Assembly: GCA_028707175.1 (NCBI GenBank)
Contig: JAQTUV010000002.1
Span: forward strand, 310,001 to 374,000
From: Sideroxydans sp.
GTDB lineage: Bacteria > Pseudomonadota > Gammaproteobacteria > Burkholderiales > Gallionellaceae
DNA: 64,000 nt
Direction of reading: 5' to 3'
Shown: positions 33,574 through 43,917 of the stretch, piece after piece
How the letters are laid out: each line of letters starts with the position of its first letter
Position numbering within the stretch: the stretch's first letter is position 1
Notes under the pieces: model-generated
Database searches by the model: none
What the model saw: the letters and a program-made list of their open reading frames with translations, nothing else
Told to the model about the DNA's origin: nothing
Position numbers and translations under genes: made by a program

Positions 33574-36336
33574 TTAACCACTGTTACGCAATCCTGCAGC
33601 GATGCCGTTGATAGTGAGGTGGATAGCACGCTTCACCTTCTCATCGCTGTCACCAGCACGATGGCGATACAACAACGCTACTTGCAAGTGATTAAGTGGA
33701 TCGATGTAAGGTGTACGTGTTGTCAGACTCCGCGCCAAGGTTGGGTTATCCGCCAACAATTTGGATTCGCCCGTAATCGCAAACAACATTTCAACTGTTG
33801 TCTGCCATTCTGCCTCGATAGCGCCGAAGATGCGTGCGCGCAATTCTTCATCCGGCACCAACTCAGCGTAACGCGAAGCGATACCCATGTCGGTCTTGGA
33901 TAGCACCATGTCCATGTTGGACAACAGACCGCGGAAGAACGCCCAGTTCTTGTTCATCGCGCGTAGCTGTTCCAACCCCGCATCACCTTCACGTTCGACG
34001 AACTGTTTCGCCGCGCTACCGAAGCCGAACCAGCCCGGCAGGATGGCGCGGTTCAGACTCCAACTGAACACCCAAGGGATGGCACGCAGGTCTTCGATGT
34101 TCTGTGTGGCGCGACGTGCGGAGGGACGACTGCCGATGTTGAGCTCGGCGATCTCACGGATCGGTGTGGCAGCAAAGAAGTAATCAGTGAAGCCCGGTGT
34201 CTCGTACACCAGCTTGCGATAGGAGGCGAACGCGTCGCGGCTCATGCCTTCCATGATGCGATGGAACTCAGGCATGGTGGAATCATCACCGTGGTGATGC
34301 ACCATGGTCGCTTCCATCGTTGCGGCGACCAATATCTCCAGATTGCGACGACCGATCTCGGGATCGGAGTATTTACTGGAGATGACCTCGCCCTGCTCGG
34401 TGATACGAATCTGCGCGTTCACGCTGCCGGGCGGTTGCGCCAAGATCGCTTGGTAGCTGGGGCCACCACCACGACCGACCGTACCGCCGCGACCGTGGAA
34501 CAGGCGCAACTCGATGCCGTGTTTCTCGAACACTTTCACCAGCTCAACCTCGGCCTTGTACAACTCCCAGTTGGCAGTGAGGTAGCCACCATCCTTGTTA
34601 CTGTCGGAGTAGCCCAACATCACTTCTTGTGTGTTGTTGCGGCTCTTCAACAGCTCGCGATAGAACGGGATGGAGAACAACTCGTCCATGATAGGACCGC
34701 AACCGCGCAAGTCTTCGATGGTCTCGAACAGCGGGATGATGTTGATGTGCAAATCGTTGCCATTCAGCAGGCCGCTTTGTTGCACCATCAGCGCCACTTC
34801 CAACAAGTCGCTCACAGCATCGGTCTTAGAGATGATGTAGTTAGGCAGCGCATCACGGCCAAATCGCTTATGAATATCCGCCGCCGCGCGCATCAATTTC
34901 AGTTCGCCCTTGGGCACGTCTGAGAATTTTTCCAAATCGGCAGCGAGTATCTTGCCGGCTTGCAACGCGACGAGCAACGCCTGACGACGTCCCGTTTCAT
35001 CCAATGATGAATATTCTGCAACACCCGCATTCACCAACAATTCGCCAACGGTTTGTTCATGAATAGCGCTGTGTTGACGCATATCCAATGGGGCAAGGTG
35101 AAATCCGAACACTTCAGCTGCACGGCGCAGATAAGCCATGCGTCCACGTGACAGATACAGCGCGCCGTGGTGTTCCAACGAATTGATAACAATATCAAGT
35201 TCTGCAATAAACTCTTGCGCCGTCGCATAAGGCTCGACACTTTTGCTAACCGAATGTAGATGTTGGACGTGATGTCCCAAATGTTCCGTCGTCGCCACAA
35301 GGCGAGCATATACAGCCAACAATGCACGGCGATACGGTTCATCTGCACGACTGGCTTCCGTATCAGGTGATTGCGCCGCAAAAATTTCCAGCTCATCGCT
35401 CACATCGACCAATCGATCAGACAAGCTCAAGCGCGCACTGAGCAGATTAGTTTCTGCCAAATAGTAATCCATCACCGTACTGGAATGGCGCTGCGCTGCG
35501 TCCAGCATCACCTCGTGTGTCACAAAAGGATTGCCGTCTCGGTCACCACCAATCCAGCTACCCACACGCAAGAACGGTGGTAACTCGATACGTTTGCCGA
35601 AGCGTGCTTCGATTTGTTTTTCTAGTCCCGCATACAAGCGAGGAATCTCACGCAAGAAAGTGTAATCGTAGAAAGACAGACCGTTCTTCACCTCATCCTG
35701 CACCGACAATTTTGACGTACGCAACATGCGCGTACTCCACAGAATGAGCACGAAGCGATGCAACTTCTCTTCGTTGTCTTCCAACTCTTCCGGCGTCATA
35801 TCCAAGCGATCACGCTCATCCAGCAAACTAGAGATGATGAGCTGACAATTCAAAATACTCTTACGTTGAACTTCGGTCGGATGGGCGGTCAATACAGGCG
35901 CAATTAATGCCTTATTGAAAAACGCCTGCACCTCCGCCACGCCCAGATTCTTTTCCTGCACATGGTCCAACACCAACTGCACACTACCTTCTTGCGGCGG
36001 CGAACCTGCCTTCAAGTGCGCGCGACGGCGGCGGTTGTGATGCAAATCTTCGGCAATATTGGAAAGTTGTGAGAAATAACTGAAGGCACGCACCACCAGC
36101 AGCGTCTCTTCAGGACTCAGGGCATCCAGCATTTCTTCCAACAAAGCACCGTCACGCTCGTCCTGTGTCTTACGGAAACGCACAGCAGTACGGCGTACTC
36201 TTTCAATCAACTCGTAAGTGGCTTCGCCTTCTTGTTCACGTAACGTGTCACCAAGAATACGGCCCAATAAGCGAATGTCATCGCGCAAAGGCGCGTCTTT
36301 ACTGGAAATGTCGGAGGGGGCTGAGATGAGATTCAT
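33574..36336 (-). CDS. ppc: Phosphoenolpyruvate carboxylase
   Basis: A 920-residue carboxylase forming oxaloacetate from PEP and bicarbonate. Catalytic signatures include VLTAHPTEVQRKS (active-site His), VGSWIGGDRDGNPFV, the GYSDSNKDGGYLTANWELY motif, the mobile loop FHGRGGTVGRGGGP and the C-terminal RNSG end conserved for allosteric binding. The ATG at 36336 is used; the longer frame begins at a TTG three codons upstream. Confidence 0.97.
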   Translation of the reverse strand: MNLISAPSDISSKDAPLRDDIRLLGRILGDTLREQEGEATYELIERVRRTAVRFRKTQDERDGALLEEMLDALSPEETLLVVRAFSYFSQLSNIAEDLHHNRRRRAHLKAGSPPQEGSVQLVLDHVQEKNLGVAEVQAFFNKALIAPVLTAHPTEVQRKSILNCQLIISSLLDERDRLDMTPEELEDNEEKLHRFVLILWSTRMLRTSKLSVQDEVKNGLSFYDYTFLREIPRLYAGLEKQIEARFGKRIELPPFLRVGSWIGGDRDGNPFVTHEVMLDAAQRHSSTVMDYYLAETNLLSARLSLSDRLVDVSDELEIFAAQSPDTEASRADEPYRRALLAVYARLVATTEHLGHHVQHLHSVSKSVEPYATAQEFIAELDIVINSLEHHGALYLSRGRMAYLRRAAEVFGFHLAPLDMRQHSAIHEQTVGELLVNAGVAEYSSLDETGRRQALLVALQAGKILAADLEKFSDVPKGELKLMRAAADIHKRFGRDALPNYIISKTDAVSDLLEVALMVQQSGLLNGNDLHINIIPLFETIEDLRGCGPIMDELFSIPFYRELLKSRNNTQEVMLGYSDSNKDGGYLTANWELYKAEVELVKVFEKHGIELRLFHGRGGTVGRGGGPSYQAILAQPPGSVNAQIRITEQGEVISSKYSDPEIGRRNLEILVAATMEATMVHHHGDDSTMPEFHRIMEGMSRDAFASYRKLVYETPGFTDYFFAATPIREIAELNIGSRPSARRATQNIEDLRAIPWVFSWSLNRAILPGWFGFGSAAKQFVEREGDAGLEQLRAMNKNWAFFRGLLSNMDMVLSKTDMGIASRYAELVPDEELRARIFGAIEAEWQTTVEMLFAITGESKLLADNPTLARSLTTRTPYIDPLNHLQVALLYRHRAGDSDEKVKRAIHLTINGIAAGLRNSG

Positions 36337-36428
36337 GTTTATCAACTTCGTCGTGGGCGCAAAGCAAAATTAGGGCGCACCTGCTAGAATGCGCCGCACT
36401 TTTCATTCAATAAAATTTAGGAAAACTG

Positions 36429-37373
36429 ATGAGTCAGGTTACTTTCAATCCGCCGTCCCGTTTGGTGATCGCCTCACGCGAAAGCGCGTTGGCCATGTGG
36501 CAAGCAGAACACATACGCGACAGACTACGTGCATTATACCCACAAACCTCCGTCAGCATCTTGGGCATGACCACCCAAGGTGACCAGATTTTGAATGTGA
36601 CTTTATCCAAAATTGGCGGCAAAGGGCTGTTCGTCAAAGAGCTGGAAACCGCGCTGGAGAACGGCAGTGCCGACATCGCCGTACACTCACTTAAAGACGT
36701 TCCGATGAATTTGCCTGATGGATTTACACTGGCCTGCATCGGCGAACGCGAAGATCCACGCGACGCCTTCGTTTCAAACAACTTCGACAGCCTAGCCGCA
36801 TTACCCCCTGGTAGCGTAGTCGGTACTTCCAGCTTACGTCGTGAAAGTCAGTTGCGTGCGCGCTTCCCACATCTGGACATTCAACCACTACGCGGCAACG
36901 TACAGACTCGTTTGCGCAAGCTTGACGAAGGCCAATACGCCGCCATCATCTTGGCTGCGGCTGGGCTGAAACGTTTGGGATTGGGTGATCGCATCCGCGC
37001 TGTCATCTCTAGTGAAGATAGCTTACCTGCGGTAGGGCAAGGTGCATTGGGCATCGAAACCCGTGCCGACCGCCCCGACCTGAAAGCCGTGCTAGCCGCC
37101 TTGCATCACGCCGACACCGCTGCTTGTGTCTTCGCAGAACGCGCCATGAGCCGCGCTTTGGCGGGCAGCTGCTCCGTCCCATTGGGCGGCTTCGCGGAAG
37201 TGCAAAATGGCAAACTGCGTATGCGCGGCTTCGTCGCCACACCGGATGGTTCACGTTTGTTACGTGCCGAACATATCGGCGACATCACACAACCCGAAGC
37301 ATTGGGCGACTTAGTTGCTCAAGACTTACTGAAGCAGGGAGCGGGAGAGATTCTCGCGGCACTTAGCGCCTAA
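36429..37373 (+). CDS. hemC: Hydroxymethylbilane synthase (porphobilinogen deaminase)
   Basis: A 314-residue enzyme polymerising four porphobilinogens. Features include [19 protein letters not shown], the [13 protein letters not shown] loop with the catalytic Asp, [13 protein letters not shown] and the cofactor-attaching Cys in [13 protein letters not shown]. It is the first gene of hemC-hemD-hemX-hemY (36429-40402), transcribed away from ppc. Confidence 0.96.
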   Translation: MSQVTFNPPSRLVIASRESALAMWQAEHIRDRLRALYPQTSVSILGMTTQGDQILNVTLSKIGGKGLFVKELETALENGSADIAVHSLKDVPMNLPDGFTLACIGEREDPRDAFVSNNFDSLAALPPGSVVGTSSLRRESQLRARFPHLDIQPLRGNVQTRLRKLDEGQYAAIILAAAGLKRLGLGDRIRAVISSEDSLPAVGQGALGIETRADRPDLKAVLAALHHADTAACVFAERAMSRALAGSCSVPLGGFAEVQNGKLRMRGFVATPDGSRLLRAEHIGDITQPEALGDLVAQDLLKQGAGEILAALSA

Positions 37374-37381
37374 CACGCCCA

Positions 37382-38137
37382 ATGGCCGCATCTCTTTCTG
37401 GCCTCAACATCGTCATCACGCGCCCGCGCGAGCAAGCACTTGAACTCACGCAACGCATCCAACAGCAGGGCGGCAACGTCCTGCTGTTTCCTTTGTTGGA
37501 CATCGCACCAGCCAACAACCAAGTGGCATTACACGCCTTTGCGCAACGAGTAGCCAGCTACGATTTCCTGATATTCATCAGCCCTAACGCAGTCAAATAT
37601 GGGCTAGCCGCACTTGGAAAGATTCCCCCTTCAGTCAAAGTAGCCAGCGTTGGGCAGAGTAGCGCGCAAGCTTTGCGCGACTCGGGCATCTCGCACGTCA
37701 TCGCTCCGACCGAGCGCTTCGACAGCGAATCCCTGCTCGCTTTGCCCGAATTAACTCATGTGATGGGGCAACGTATCGCCATTTTGCGGGGCGATGGGGG
37801 ACGCGAATTGTTGGGAGACACCCTTAAAGAACGCGGCGCAAAAATCGAATACATCACCTGCTACCAACGTAGCAAACCAGAATTAGACCCCGCCGCCTTA
37901 TATGCTGCTCAACCCGATGCGCTCACCGTGACCAGCAGCGAAGCGCTTGCTCACTTATGGCAGATGCTCGACAACTCAGACAAATCAATCCTATCCTCGC
38001 TCCCATTGTTCGTTCCGCATCCGCGCATCGCCGCCTTGGCACATGAGCAAGGTTGGCAAAATATATTCACCACCGCATCAGGAGATGACGGATTACTCGC
38101 GGCTTTGGTAGCATGGTCGCCCACTGCAAGGAATTAA
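37382..38137 (+). CDS. hemD: Uroporphyrinogen-III synthase
   Basis: A 251-residue cyclase that closes and inverts ring D of hydroxymethylbilane. The family is weakly conserved; recognised parts are VITRPREQALEL, FISPNAVKYGL, ASVGQSSAQAL and ILRGDGGRELLGDTL with the YQR element. The position between hemC and hemX settles the call. It begins eight bases after hemC. Confidence 0.92.
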   Translation: MAASLSGLNIVITRPREQALELTQRIQQQGGNVLLFPLLDIAPANNQVALHAFAQRVASYDFLIFISPNAVKYGLAALGKIPPSVKVASVGQSSAQALRDSGISHVIAPTERFDSESLLALPELTHVMGQRIAILRGDGGRELLGDTLKERGAKIEYITCYQRSKPELDPAALYAAQPDALTVTSSEALAHLWQMLDNSDKSILSSLPLFVPHPRIAALAHEQGWQNIFTTASGDDGLLAALVAWSPTARN

Positions 38138-38141
38138 CACC

Positions 38142-39227
38142 ATGAGCGATAGCACTCCCACACCAACCACATCCGAGAATGCCCCCCCTGAAGCCACTGC
38201 CTCGACAAAACCACAAGGCAATCCTCTGGGCAACCTGATCTCACGCATGAGCCTTACTCAACTTACCTTAGCGGTGTTGGTGATTGTGTTCGTTTGGCAG
38301 TGGGTAGCGGCACATGGAGAACTTAATCAAGTTCAACAAGAAGTAGCGCGACGCCTAGCCGAGGTCGAGGGCACGAATAAAGCCAACCAAACTCTGGTCA
38401 CCCAAAATCAAGAATTAGTCCGCGAACTCGGCGGCAAGTTAAGTCTGCTGGAAAGCCGTTTCGCTGAAACTCAAAGCCAACGTGAGTCACTTGAAGCCTT
38501 GTACGAAGCTATGTCTAGCAGTCGCGACCAGACTGCACTAGCCGATGTAGAACAAATGGTGCTGATCGCTGACCAACAATTGCAACTGTCCGCCAATGTC
38601 AAAGCTGCCTTGATTGCCTTGCAACATGCCGAATCTCGCTTAAAAGAATTGAATCGCCCCGCATTCAGCGGCCTGCTCAATCACATCAATAGCGATATTG
38701 AAAGGCTGCGTGCGTTACCTACCGTAGATGTTCCCGCATACAACCTTCAGCTCGACACGCTCATCAATGCTGCCGATACACTCCCCCTGATCCAAGACCT
38801 GCAACCCTCACAAATCATCGCACCGACCAGCACACCGACCAAGGTACTTGGTGCATGGGATGCTTTCTGGCAGGAGCTATGGCAAGAGATACGTAACTTG
38901 GTGCGCATCGAGAACATGCAGCAAGAAGTCATGCCGCTGCTCTCACCCGACCAGACTTTTTTCCTGCGCGAGAACCTAAAACTAAGATTGCTGAACGCAC
39001 GCCTGTCCCTCGCCTCACACGATGAAGCCAACTTCTTGCGCGAGCTCAAAACTACACAAAATTGGATCAAGCGTTATTTCGACCCAAAGTCGGCCGAAAC
39101 AGCCAAAGCATTGGCACTGATCCAGCAACTCGAAGCAGCGAAGATCACCGTTAACGTGCCCGATATCAGCGGCAGCCTCAATGCTGTGCGCACTTACCGC
39201 ACGACCCATGACAAAGGTGCGCAATGA
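38142..39227 (+). CDS. hemX: HemX family protein
   Basis: A 361-residue inner-membrane protein. One helix (about residues 45-61, LTLAVLVIVFVWQWVA) anchors a large coiled-coil-rich periplasmic region with the typical QTALADVEQMVLIADQQLQLSANV segment. HemX was once called a uroporphyrinogen methyltransferase but lacks that domain. The role in heme synthesis is unclear. It overlaps hemY by four bases. Confidence 0.9.
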   Translation: MSDSTPTPTTSENAPPEATASTKPQGNPLGNLISRMSLTQLTLAVLVIVFVWQWVAAHGELNQVQQEVARRLAEVEGTNKANQTLVTQNQELVRELGGKLSLLESRFAETQSQRESLEALYEAMSSSRDQTALADVEQMVLIADQQLQLSANVKAALIALQHAESRLKELNRPAFSGLLNHINSDIERLRALPTVDVPAYNLQLDTLINAADTLPLIQDLQPSQIIAPTSTPTKVLGAWDAFWQELWQEIRNLVRIENMQQEVMPLLSPDQTFFLRENLKLRLLNARLSLASHDEANFLRELKTTQNWIKRYFDPKSAETAKALALIQQLEAAKITVNVPDISGSLNAVRTYRTTHDKGAQ

Positions 39228-40402
39228 AATCGCTCATCTGGCTAGTGGCCCTCTTCGCTGCCGCAGTCGCAGTGACTTTAATCTCACACAACACAGGCTA
39301 TCTCTTGTTGGTGTTCCCGCCCTATCGCATCGAGATGTCATTGCCGATGTTCATATTCGGCCTCGTCGGTATCTTTAGCATCAGCTATCTGATCGTACGA
39401 TTCATCTCTACCGCCATCCACCTTCCACAACAAGTGCGCACATTTCGCGCAGAGCGCGCGCAAAGCAAAGGGCGCGCAGCAATGACCGAAGCGCTGACCG
39501 CATTTTTTGAAGGCCGCTACGCTGCTGCAGAAAAAGCCGCCGTACGCGCAATGGAGCTGGGAGAGCATTCTGGCCTCAACTCCATCATCGCCGCACGAGC
39601 CGCCAACGCATTACACGAATTTGAGAAACGCGATGCCTACTTGAGCGAAGCACAAGGCAAATCGGTTGGCGAAGAAACGATGCGCCTCATGGCTCAAGCC
39701 GAGTTCCATCTGGATCATAAACAACCTCAATCGGCACTGAGCTCCCTCAAAGAACTCAGTGAGACAGGCTTGCGCAAACACATCGGTGCGCTCAATTTGG
39801 AATTGAAGGCTCAACAACAAGCGCGCAACTGGGATGCCGTACTGGATGTCGCCAATCAACTAGAGAAGCGCAACGCGATCAACAAAACCTTGTCGATCCA
39901 AATGCGCCAACAAGCTTGGATTGAAAAATTACGTAGTAGCGCACATGACAGTGCCTTGTTGCGTGGTACGTGGAAATCCATGCCAACCCCACTCAAACAA
40001 CGCAACAAAGTTGCTGCCGAAGCCGCACGCGCATTCATCCAACTGGGCGAAAGTTCGGCCGCACGTAATCTACTTGCAGATAGTTTGAATGATCACTGGG
40101 ATAGTGAGCTCGCCTCGCTCTACGGAGATTGTCACGCCGGCAGTGTGACAGGACAGATCGAACAGGCGGAACGTTGGTTACAACAACATCACGATGATGC
40201 CGGCTTACTACTCGCCTTGGGCAAACTGTGTCTGCATCAAGAGTTGTGGGGCAAGGCGCAAAACTATTTGGATGCCAGCTTAAGCGTACAACCTTCCCGT
40301 GAAGCCTACCTCACGCTCGCCAAACTTGCCGAAAAGCTCGGCAAAACAGACGATGCGACTCGGCACTATCAAATGGCTGCACAGCTATCTGCGATGCAAT
40401 AA
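39224..40402 (+). CDS. hemY: HemY-type protoheme IX biogenesis protein (TPR)
   Basis: A 392-residue protein with two N-terminal membrane helices (about residues 5-20 and 42-62) and a cytoplasmic TPR-like solenoid. Landmarks are ALTAFFEGRYAAAEKAA and QERWLQQHHDDAGLLLALGKLCLHQELWGKA in outline. This is the proteobacterial HemY, unrelated to the Bacillus protoporphyrinogen oxidase of the same name. It is the end of the hem operon. Confidence 0.92.
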   Translation: MKSLIWLVALFAAAVAVTLISHNTGYLLLVFPPYRIEMSLPMFIFGLVGIFSISYLIVRFISTAIHLPQQVRTFRAERAQSKGRAAMTEALTAFFEGRYAAAEKAAVRAMELGEHSGLNSIIAARAANALHEFEKRDAYLSEAQGKSVGEETMRLMAQAEFHLDHKQPQSALSSLKELSETGLRKHIGALNLELKAQQQARNWDAVLDVANQLEKRNAINKTLSIQMRQQAWIEKLRSSAHDSALLRGTWKSMPTPLKQRNKVAAEAARAFIQLGESSAARNLLADSLNDHWDSELASLYGDCHAGSVTGQIEQAERWLQQHHDDAGLLLALGKLCLHQELWGKAQNYLDASLSVQPSREAYLTLAKLAEKLGKTDDATRHYQMAAQLSAMQ

Positions 40403-40405
40403 GCA

Positions 40406-40440
40406 AATTGGGGAAGGTGGCATCGCCACCTTCCCCAATT
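40406..40440. terminator. Strong hairpin ending the hem operon
   Basis: A perfect 16-bp stem AATTGGGGAAGGTGGC / GCCACCTTCCCCAATT with a 3-nt loop, just after hemY. It also faces the end of the convergent reductase gene. The T tail is weak, so it may work partly as an mRNA-stabilising structure. Confidence 0.8.
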
Positions 40441-40465
40441 GTTAATACCGCTAGTGATGCGTTGC

Positions 40466-41470
40466 TTATTTCTTAGGAACGAAGGTGAATGCATCCGAGA
40501 AAAATGCCTCATTCGGCAAACCGCGTTGCGCGGTGAAATCGCGATGCGCCGCTTCCACCACAACAGGTGCGCCACAGGCATACACGGCGTAATCGGAAAG
40601 ATCGCTGAAATCTTCCAACACCGCTTGATGCACAAAACCACTCCGCCCAGCCCATTGCTCATCCGACACAACCGGCGTGAATTTGATACCGTGCTGCGTT
40701 CCCCAGCCCTCGATCTTATCTAGCATGTACAAATCAGATGCTTTGCGCACGCCCCAGTAAAGGTGCATCTCACGTTTAAAGCCTATCTGAATAGCATGTT
40801 CAATGATCGCTTTAACTGGTGCAATCCCCGTACCACTAGCAACAAACACGATCGGCCTCTCTGAATCCTCGCGCAAGAAGAACGTACCCAACGGGCCTTT
40901 GATGCGCATGATGTCGCGCTCTTTCATCGTATTAAACACATGGTGCGTGAACGTACCCCCGGCGATGTTGCGCACGTGCAACTCAAGCAAGGCATCATCA
41001 TGCGGCGCATTCGCCAGCGAGAATGCACGCGGCTTATCGTCTTTTTGCAAAATCTCAATGTACTGACCCGCGAGGAATTGCAAACGTTCATTCGCTGGTA
41101 ATTTAAGGAAAATGATCATCACATCATCTGCCACCTTCACCATCTTCTCCACGCGGCACGGCAACAACTTCACCTGAATATCCTGCGCAACACTCACCTC
41201 ATGACTTTCGATCACCAAATCAGAAAGCGGTTTTGCACAACAGAAAAGCGCCATACCCGCAGCCTTATCCGCATCACTCAATGTGCTCGATGGCGCATCG
41301 CCATAATCCACCGTTCCCTCCAATACCTTACCCTTGCAAACACCACACGCACCATTGCGGCAACTGTAAGGCAGCACATAACCGTGGTCTAACGCTGCGC
41401 CTAAAATTGTTTCATCTGACTCGATGGGGAATTGATGCTGACTTGGTTTGATCGTTGCTTTAAAGCTCAT
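40466..41470 (-). CDS. Plant-type 2Fe-2S flavin reductase (CDP-6-deoxy-delta-3,4-glucoseen reductase-like)
   Basis: A 334-residue electron-transfer enzyme. The N-terminal ferredoxin domain has CRNGACGVCKGKVLEG with three cluster Cys and a fourth in ALFCCAKPL. An FAD-binding part (PRAFSLANAPHD) and NAD-binding part (GTGIAPVKAIIEHA) follow. Family members include RfbI/AscD and oxygenase reductases; without a partner gene the acceptor is unknown. A nearly identical gene arrangement next to hem genes is not diagnostic. Confidence 0.88.
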   Translation of the reverse strand: MSFKATIKPSQHQFPIESDETILGAALDHGYVLPYSCRNGACGVCKGKVLEGTVDYGDAPSSTLSDADKAAGMALFCCAKPLSDLVIESHEVSVAQDIQVKLLPCRVEKMVKVADDVMIIFLKLPANERLQFLAGQYIEILQKDDKPRAFSLANAPHDDALLELHVRNIAGGTFTHHVFNTMKERDIMRIKGPLGTFFLREDSERPIVFVASGTGIAPVKAIIEHAIQIGFKREMHLYWGVRKASDLYMLDKIEGWGTQHGIKFTPVVSDEQWAGRSGFVHQAVLEDFSDLSDYAVYACGAPVVVEAAHRDFTAQRGLPNEAFFSDAFTFVPKK

Positions 41471-41520
41471 GGTGCATTTCCAGTTCGTTGAATGGCGCGA
41501 TTTTATCGCATAATCACGAC

Positions 41521-42381
41521 ATGAAACGCTTACTCCTTATTGGCTGCGGGGACATTTCACTGCGCACCATCTCCTTACTGCAAGGGCATTACCGCTTGTA
41601 TGGCTTAGTGCGCAATCCGGCCAAGGCCGCGCAACTACGCACACTCGGCGTCACACCCATCATGGGTAATCTGGATGAGGTGCGATCACTGTCGCGCCTC
41701 ACGGGAATCGCCGACGTGGTACTCCATTTCGCACCGCCCCCTGTCGGCGCAGATACAGACAGTCGCACTCGGCACTTACTCGCCGCCTTATCGGGTAACA
41801 CATCGCCAAAAAAATTCATTTACATCAGCACCAGTGGCGTCTATGGCGATTGCCAAGGCAACATTGTGAGCGAGACACACCCCCTCAATGCACAAACACC
41901 GCGCGGCAAATTGCGAATCGATGCAGAACAACAGATTCGCACTTGGGCACAACGCAACCAAGTACGCGCCCACCTGTTACGCGTCCCCGGCATCTACGCC
42001 GCCGAACGCTTACCGCTCGAACGCCTACGCAACGGAACCCCCGCCATCAACGTCGCTGAAGACGGCTATAGCAATCACATCCATGCCGACGACCTCGCCC
42101 GTATCGTGGTCGCAGCACTACGCCACGGCAAACCCAACCGTGTGTATCACACCGTCGATGATGATCAAATGAAAATGGGCGACTACTTCGACACCCTTGC
42201 CGATGCATTCAAACTACCCAGGCCAACCCGCCTATCCCGTGCCGAAGTACAACGCACCGTATCCCCCATGATGTGGTCGTTCATGAATGAATCACGGCGC
42301 TTGACCAATATACGGATGAAGCAGGAATTGAAAGTTCGATTGCGCTACCCCGATGTACGTTCCGCCCTGACTGTAAGATAA
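41521..42381 (+). CDS. NAD-dependent epimerase/dehydratase family protein (YeeZ-like)
   Basis: A 286-residue short-chain dehydrogenase-like protein. The nucleotide motif is LLIGCGDISLRTI near the N-terminus; the active-site-like region is YISTSGVYGDCQG with a Ser-x5-Tyr shape, lacking the classical YxxxK beyond it. YeeZ-type proteins of this length have unknown substrates. ATG at 41521 is chosen because it begins the Rossmann strand; the longer frame has no SD. Confidence 0.82.
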   Translation: MKRLLLIGCGDISLRTISLLQGHYRLYGLVRNPAKAAQLRTLGVTPIMGNLDEVRSLSRLTGIADVVLHFAPPPVGADTDSRTRHLLAALSGNTSPKKFIYISTSGVYGDCQGNIVSETHPLNAQTPRGKLRIDAEQQIRTWAQRNQVRAHLLRVPGIYAAERLPLERLRNGTPAINVAEDGYSNHIHADDLARIVVAALRHGKPNRVYHTVDDDQMKMGDYFDTLADAFKLPRPTRLSRAEVQRTVSPMMWSFMNESRRLTNIRMKQELKVRLRYPDVRSALTVR

Positions 42382-42462
42382 GTCCAACTTAGCAAGCGTA
42401 GAATGCCAGCTAAGCCAACCGATCAAACTCGGTAGTTTTTCGATGCACATTGCAGGTTTTGC

Positions 42463-43917
42463 ATGAACCAATCGTTATTCGATCTACCCCAACTTCGTTT
42501 TATTCATGCGCTCCTCGGCGTATGTACTGTTGCGCTATCTCCCTGCAGCGCACATAGCGAACTGATCCTTGACCACCACCTTTCAACGCCATCACAACCC
42601 GGCGTAACGTGGCAAGCACCTCAAGCATTGGCTGTCACTGAGCCTGCGCTGGTGCTGAAATCATCCGCGCCCTTATCGCTCGCTGAACTTACCGACCTCG
42701 CCTTGCGCAACAGCCCTCTCACGCGTGAGGCATGGGCGATGGCGAATGCGCAGGCGGCTGCGGTGGGTGTCGCTGAAGCAGACTATTGGCCTACCGTCGA
42801 TGCCAACGTGGCGCTGACGCGAGGCAAAACTTCCATCAATAGCAGCACGGGTGTCATCTCGGGCAATATGCAAACGCGCTTATCCCCCAACATCAGCTTG
42901 AGTTACACCTTGTTTGATTTTGGCGCGCGCTCGTCGTCGGTTGATGCAGCGCGCTACAGTTTGCTGGCGGCGAATCTTAATCAGAACCGCACTTTGCAGA
43001 GCGTCGCCTTTCAAGTTGAACAAGCGTATTACCAACTGCTCGCTGCACAGCAAACCGTGGCAGCAGGAGAGCAGACCATCAAGGCGGTGCAACTGAGTGT
43101 GGATGCAGTCAACGCGCGACGCAAAGCGGGCTTGGCGACCATCGGCAATGTGTACCAAGCCGAGACTTTGTTAGCACAGAGCAAGCTGCAACTGCGTCAA
43201 GCGCAAGGCGCAGCGAGTAAATTCAAAGGCGTATTGTGTAATGTTGTCGGCTTACCGATTACCACCCCACTTGAACTCGTGCCGCTAGACACTCAGTTAC
43301 CTACACAACAAGTGCGTCTCACGGTTGAACAATATTTGGCGCAAGCCAAATCAGCGCGCCCTGATCTGAGTGCTGCCGAAGCACAAGCGCGCGCCGCACA
43401 TGCCAGCATCGATGCCGCCTCTGCGCAGGGTTATCCCTCGCTTGACCTCACCTTGAGTGGCGGCAAGACTTACAACAACTTTCAACTCGGCGGCCCATAT
43501 AACGGTAGCACCAGCAGTTCTTTAGGGATCAATCTGCGCGTACCTTTGTTCAGTGGATTCCGCACGGCGAACACGGTGCGGCAAGCACAAGCTCGCGCTG
43601 AGCAACTCGATGCCAACCGTGATCAAGCAGTGCATCAAGTAGAACTGGAAGTATGGCAAGCGTATTACGACCTCGACACCGCTGAGGCGGCCATCAGTAG
43701 CGCTCGCGCGTTGATGCGCAGTGCGGCGCAATCCCGCGAAGTGGCCGAAGCGCGTTACAAAGCGGGTGTAGGTAATCTGCCTGACTTGCTATCTGCCTTT
43801 GCCACTGAGGCGAATTCAAAGATGGAAGTGATACAGGCGGAGATGGGTTGGTATTCCAGCTTGTCTCGTTTGAACAATGCGATCGGTAGCTTTGCGTCGG
43901 AGTCCACACCCCAATGA
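42463..43917 (+). CDS. TolC-family outer membrane efflux protein
   Basis: A 484-residue outer membrane factor with a hydrophobic signal region (about residues 12-31). Two OEP repeats follow, each with long helices rich in Ala and Gln (ARSSSVDAARYSLLAAN, LDANRDQAVHQVELEVWQAYYDL). No lipobox Cys is apparent. It is the first gene of a tripartite efflux operon; its stop overlaps the adaptor ATG by four bases. Confidence 0.92.
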   Translation: MNQSLFDLPQLRFIHALLGVCTVALSPCSAHSELILDHHLSTPSQPGVTWQAPQALAVTEPALVLKSSAPLSLAELTDLALRNSPLTREAWAMANAQAAAVGVAEADYWPTVDANVALTRGKTSINSSTGVISGNMQTRLSPNISLSYTLFDFGARSSSVDAARYSLLAANLNQNRTLQSVAFQVEQAYYQLLAAQQTVAAGEQTIKAVQLSVDAVNARRKAGLATIGNVYQAETLLAQSKLQLRQAQGAASKFKGVLCNVVGLPITTPLELVPLDTQLPTQQVRLTVEQYLAQAKSARPDLSAAEAQARAAHASIDAASAQGYPSLDLTLSGGKTYNNFQLGGPYNGSTSSSLGINLRVPLFSGFRTANTVRQAQARAEQLDANRDQAVHQVELEVWQAYYDLDTAEAAISSARALMRSAAQSREVAEARYKAGVGNLPDLLSAFATEANSKMEVIQAEMGWYSSLSRLNNAIGSFASESTPQ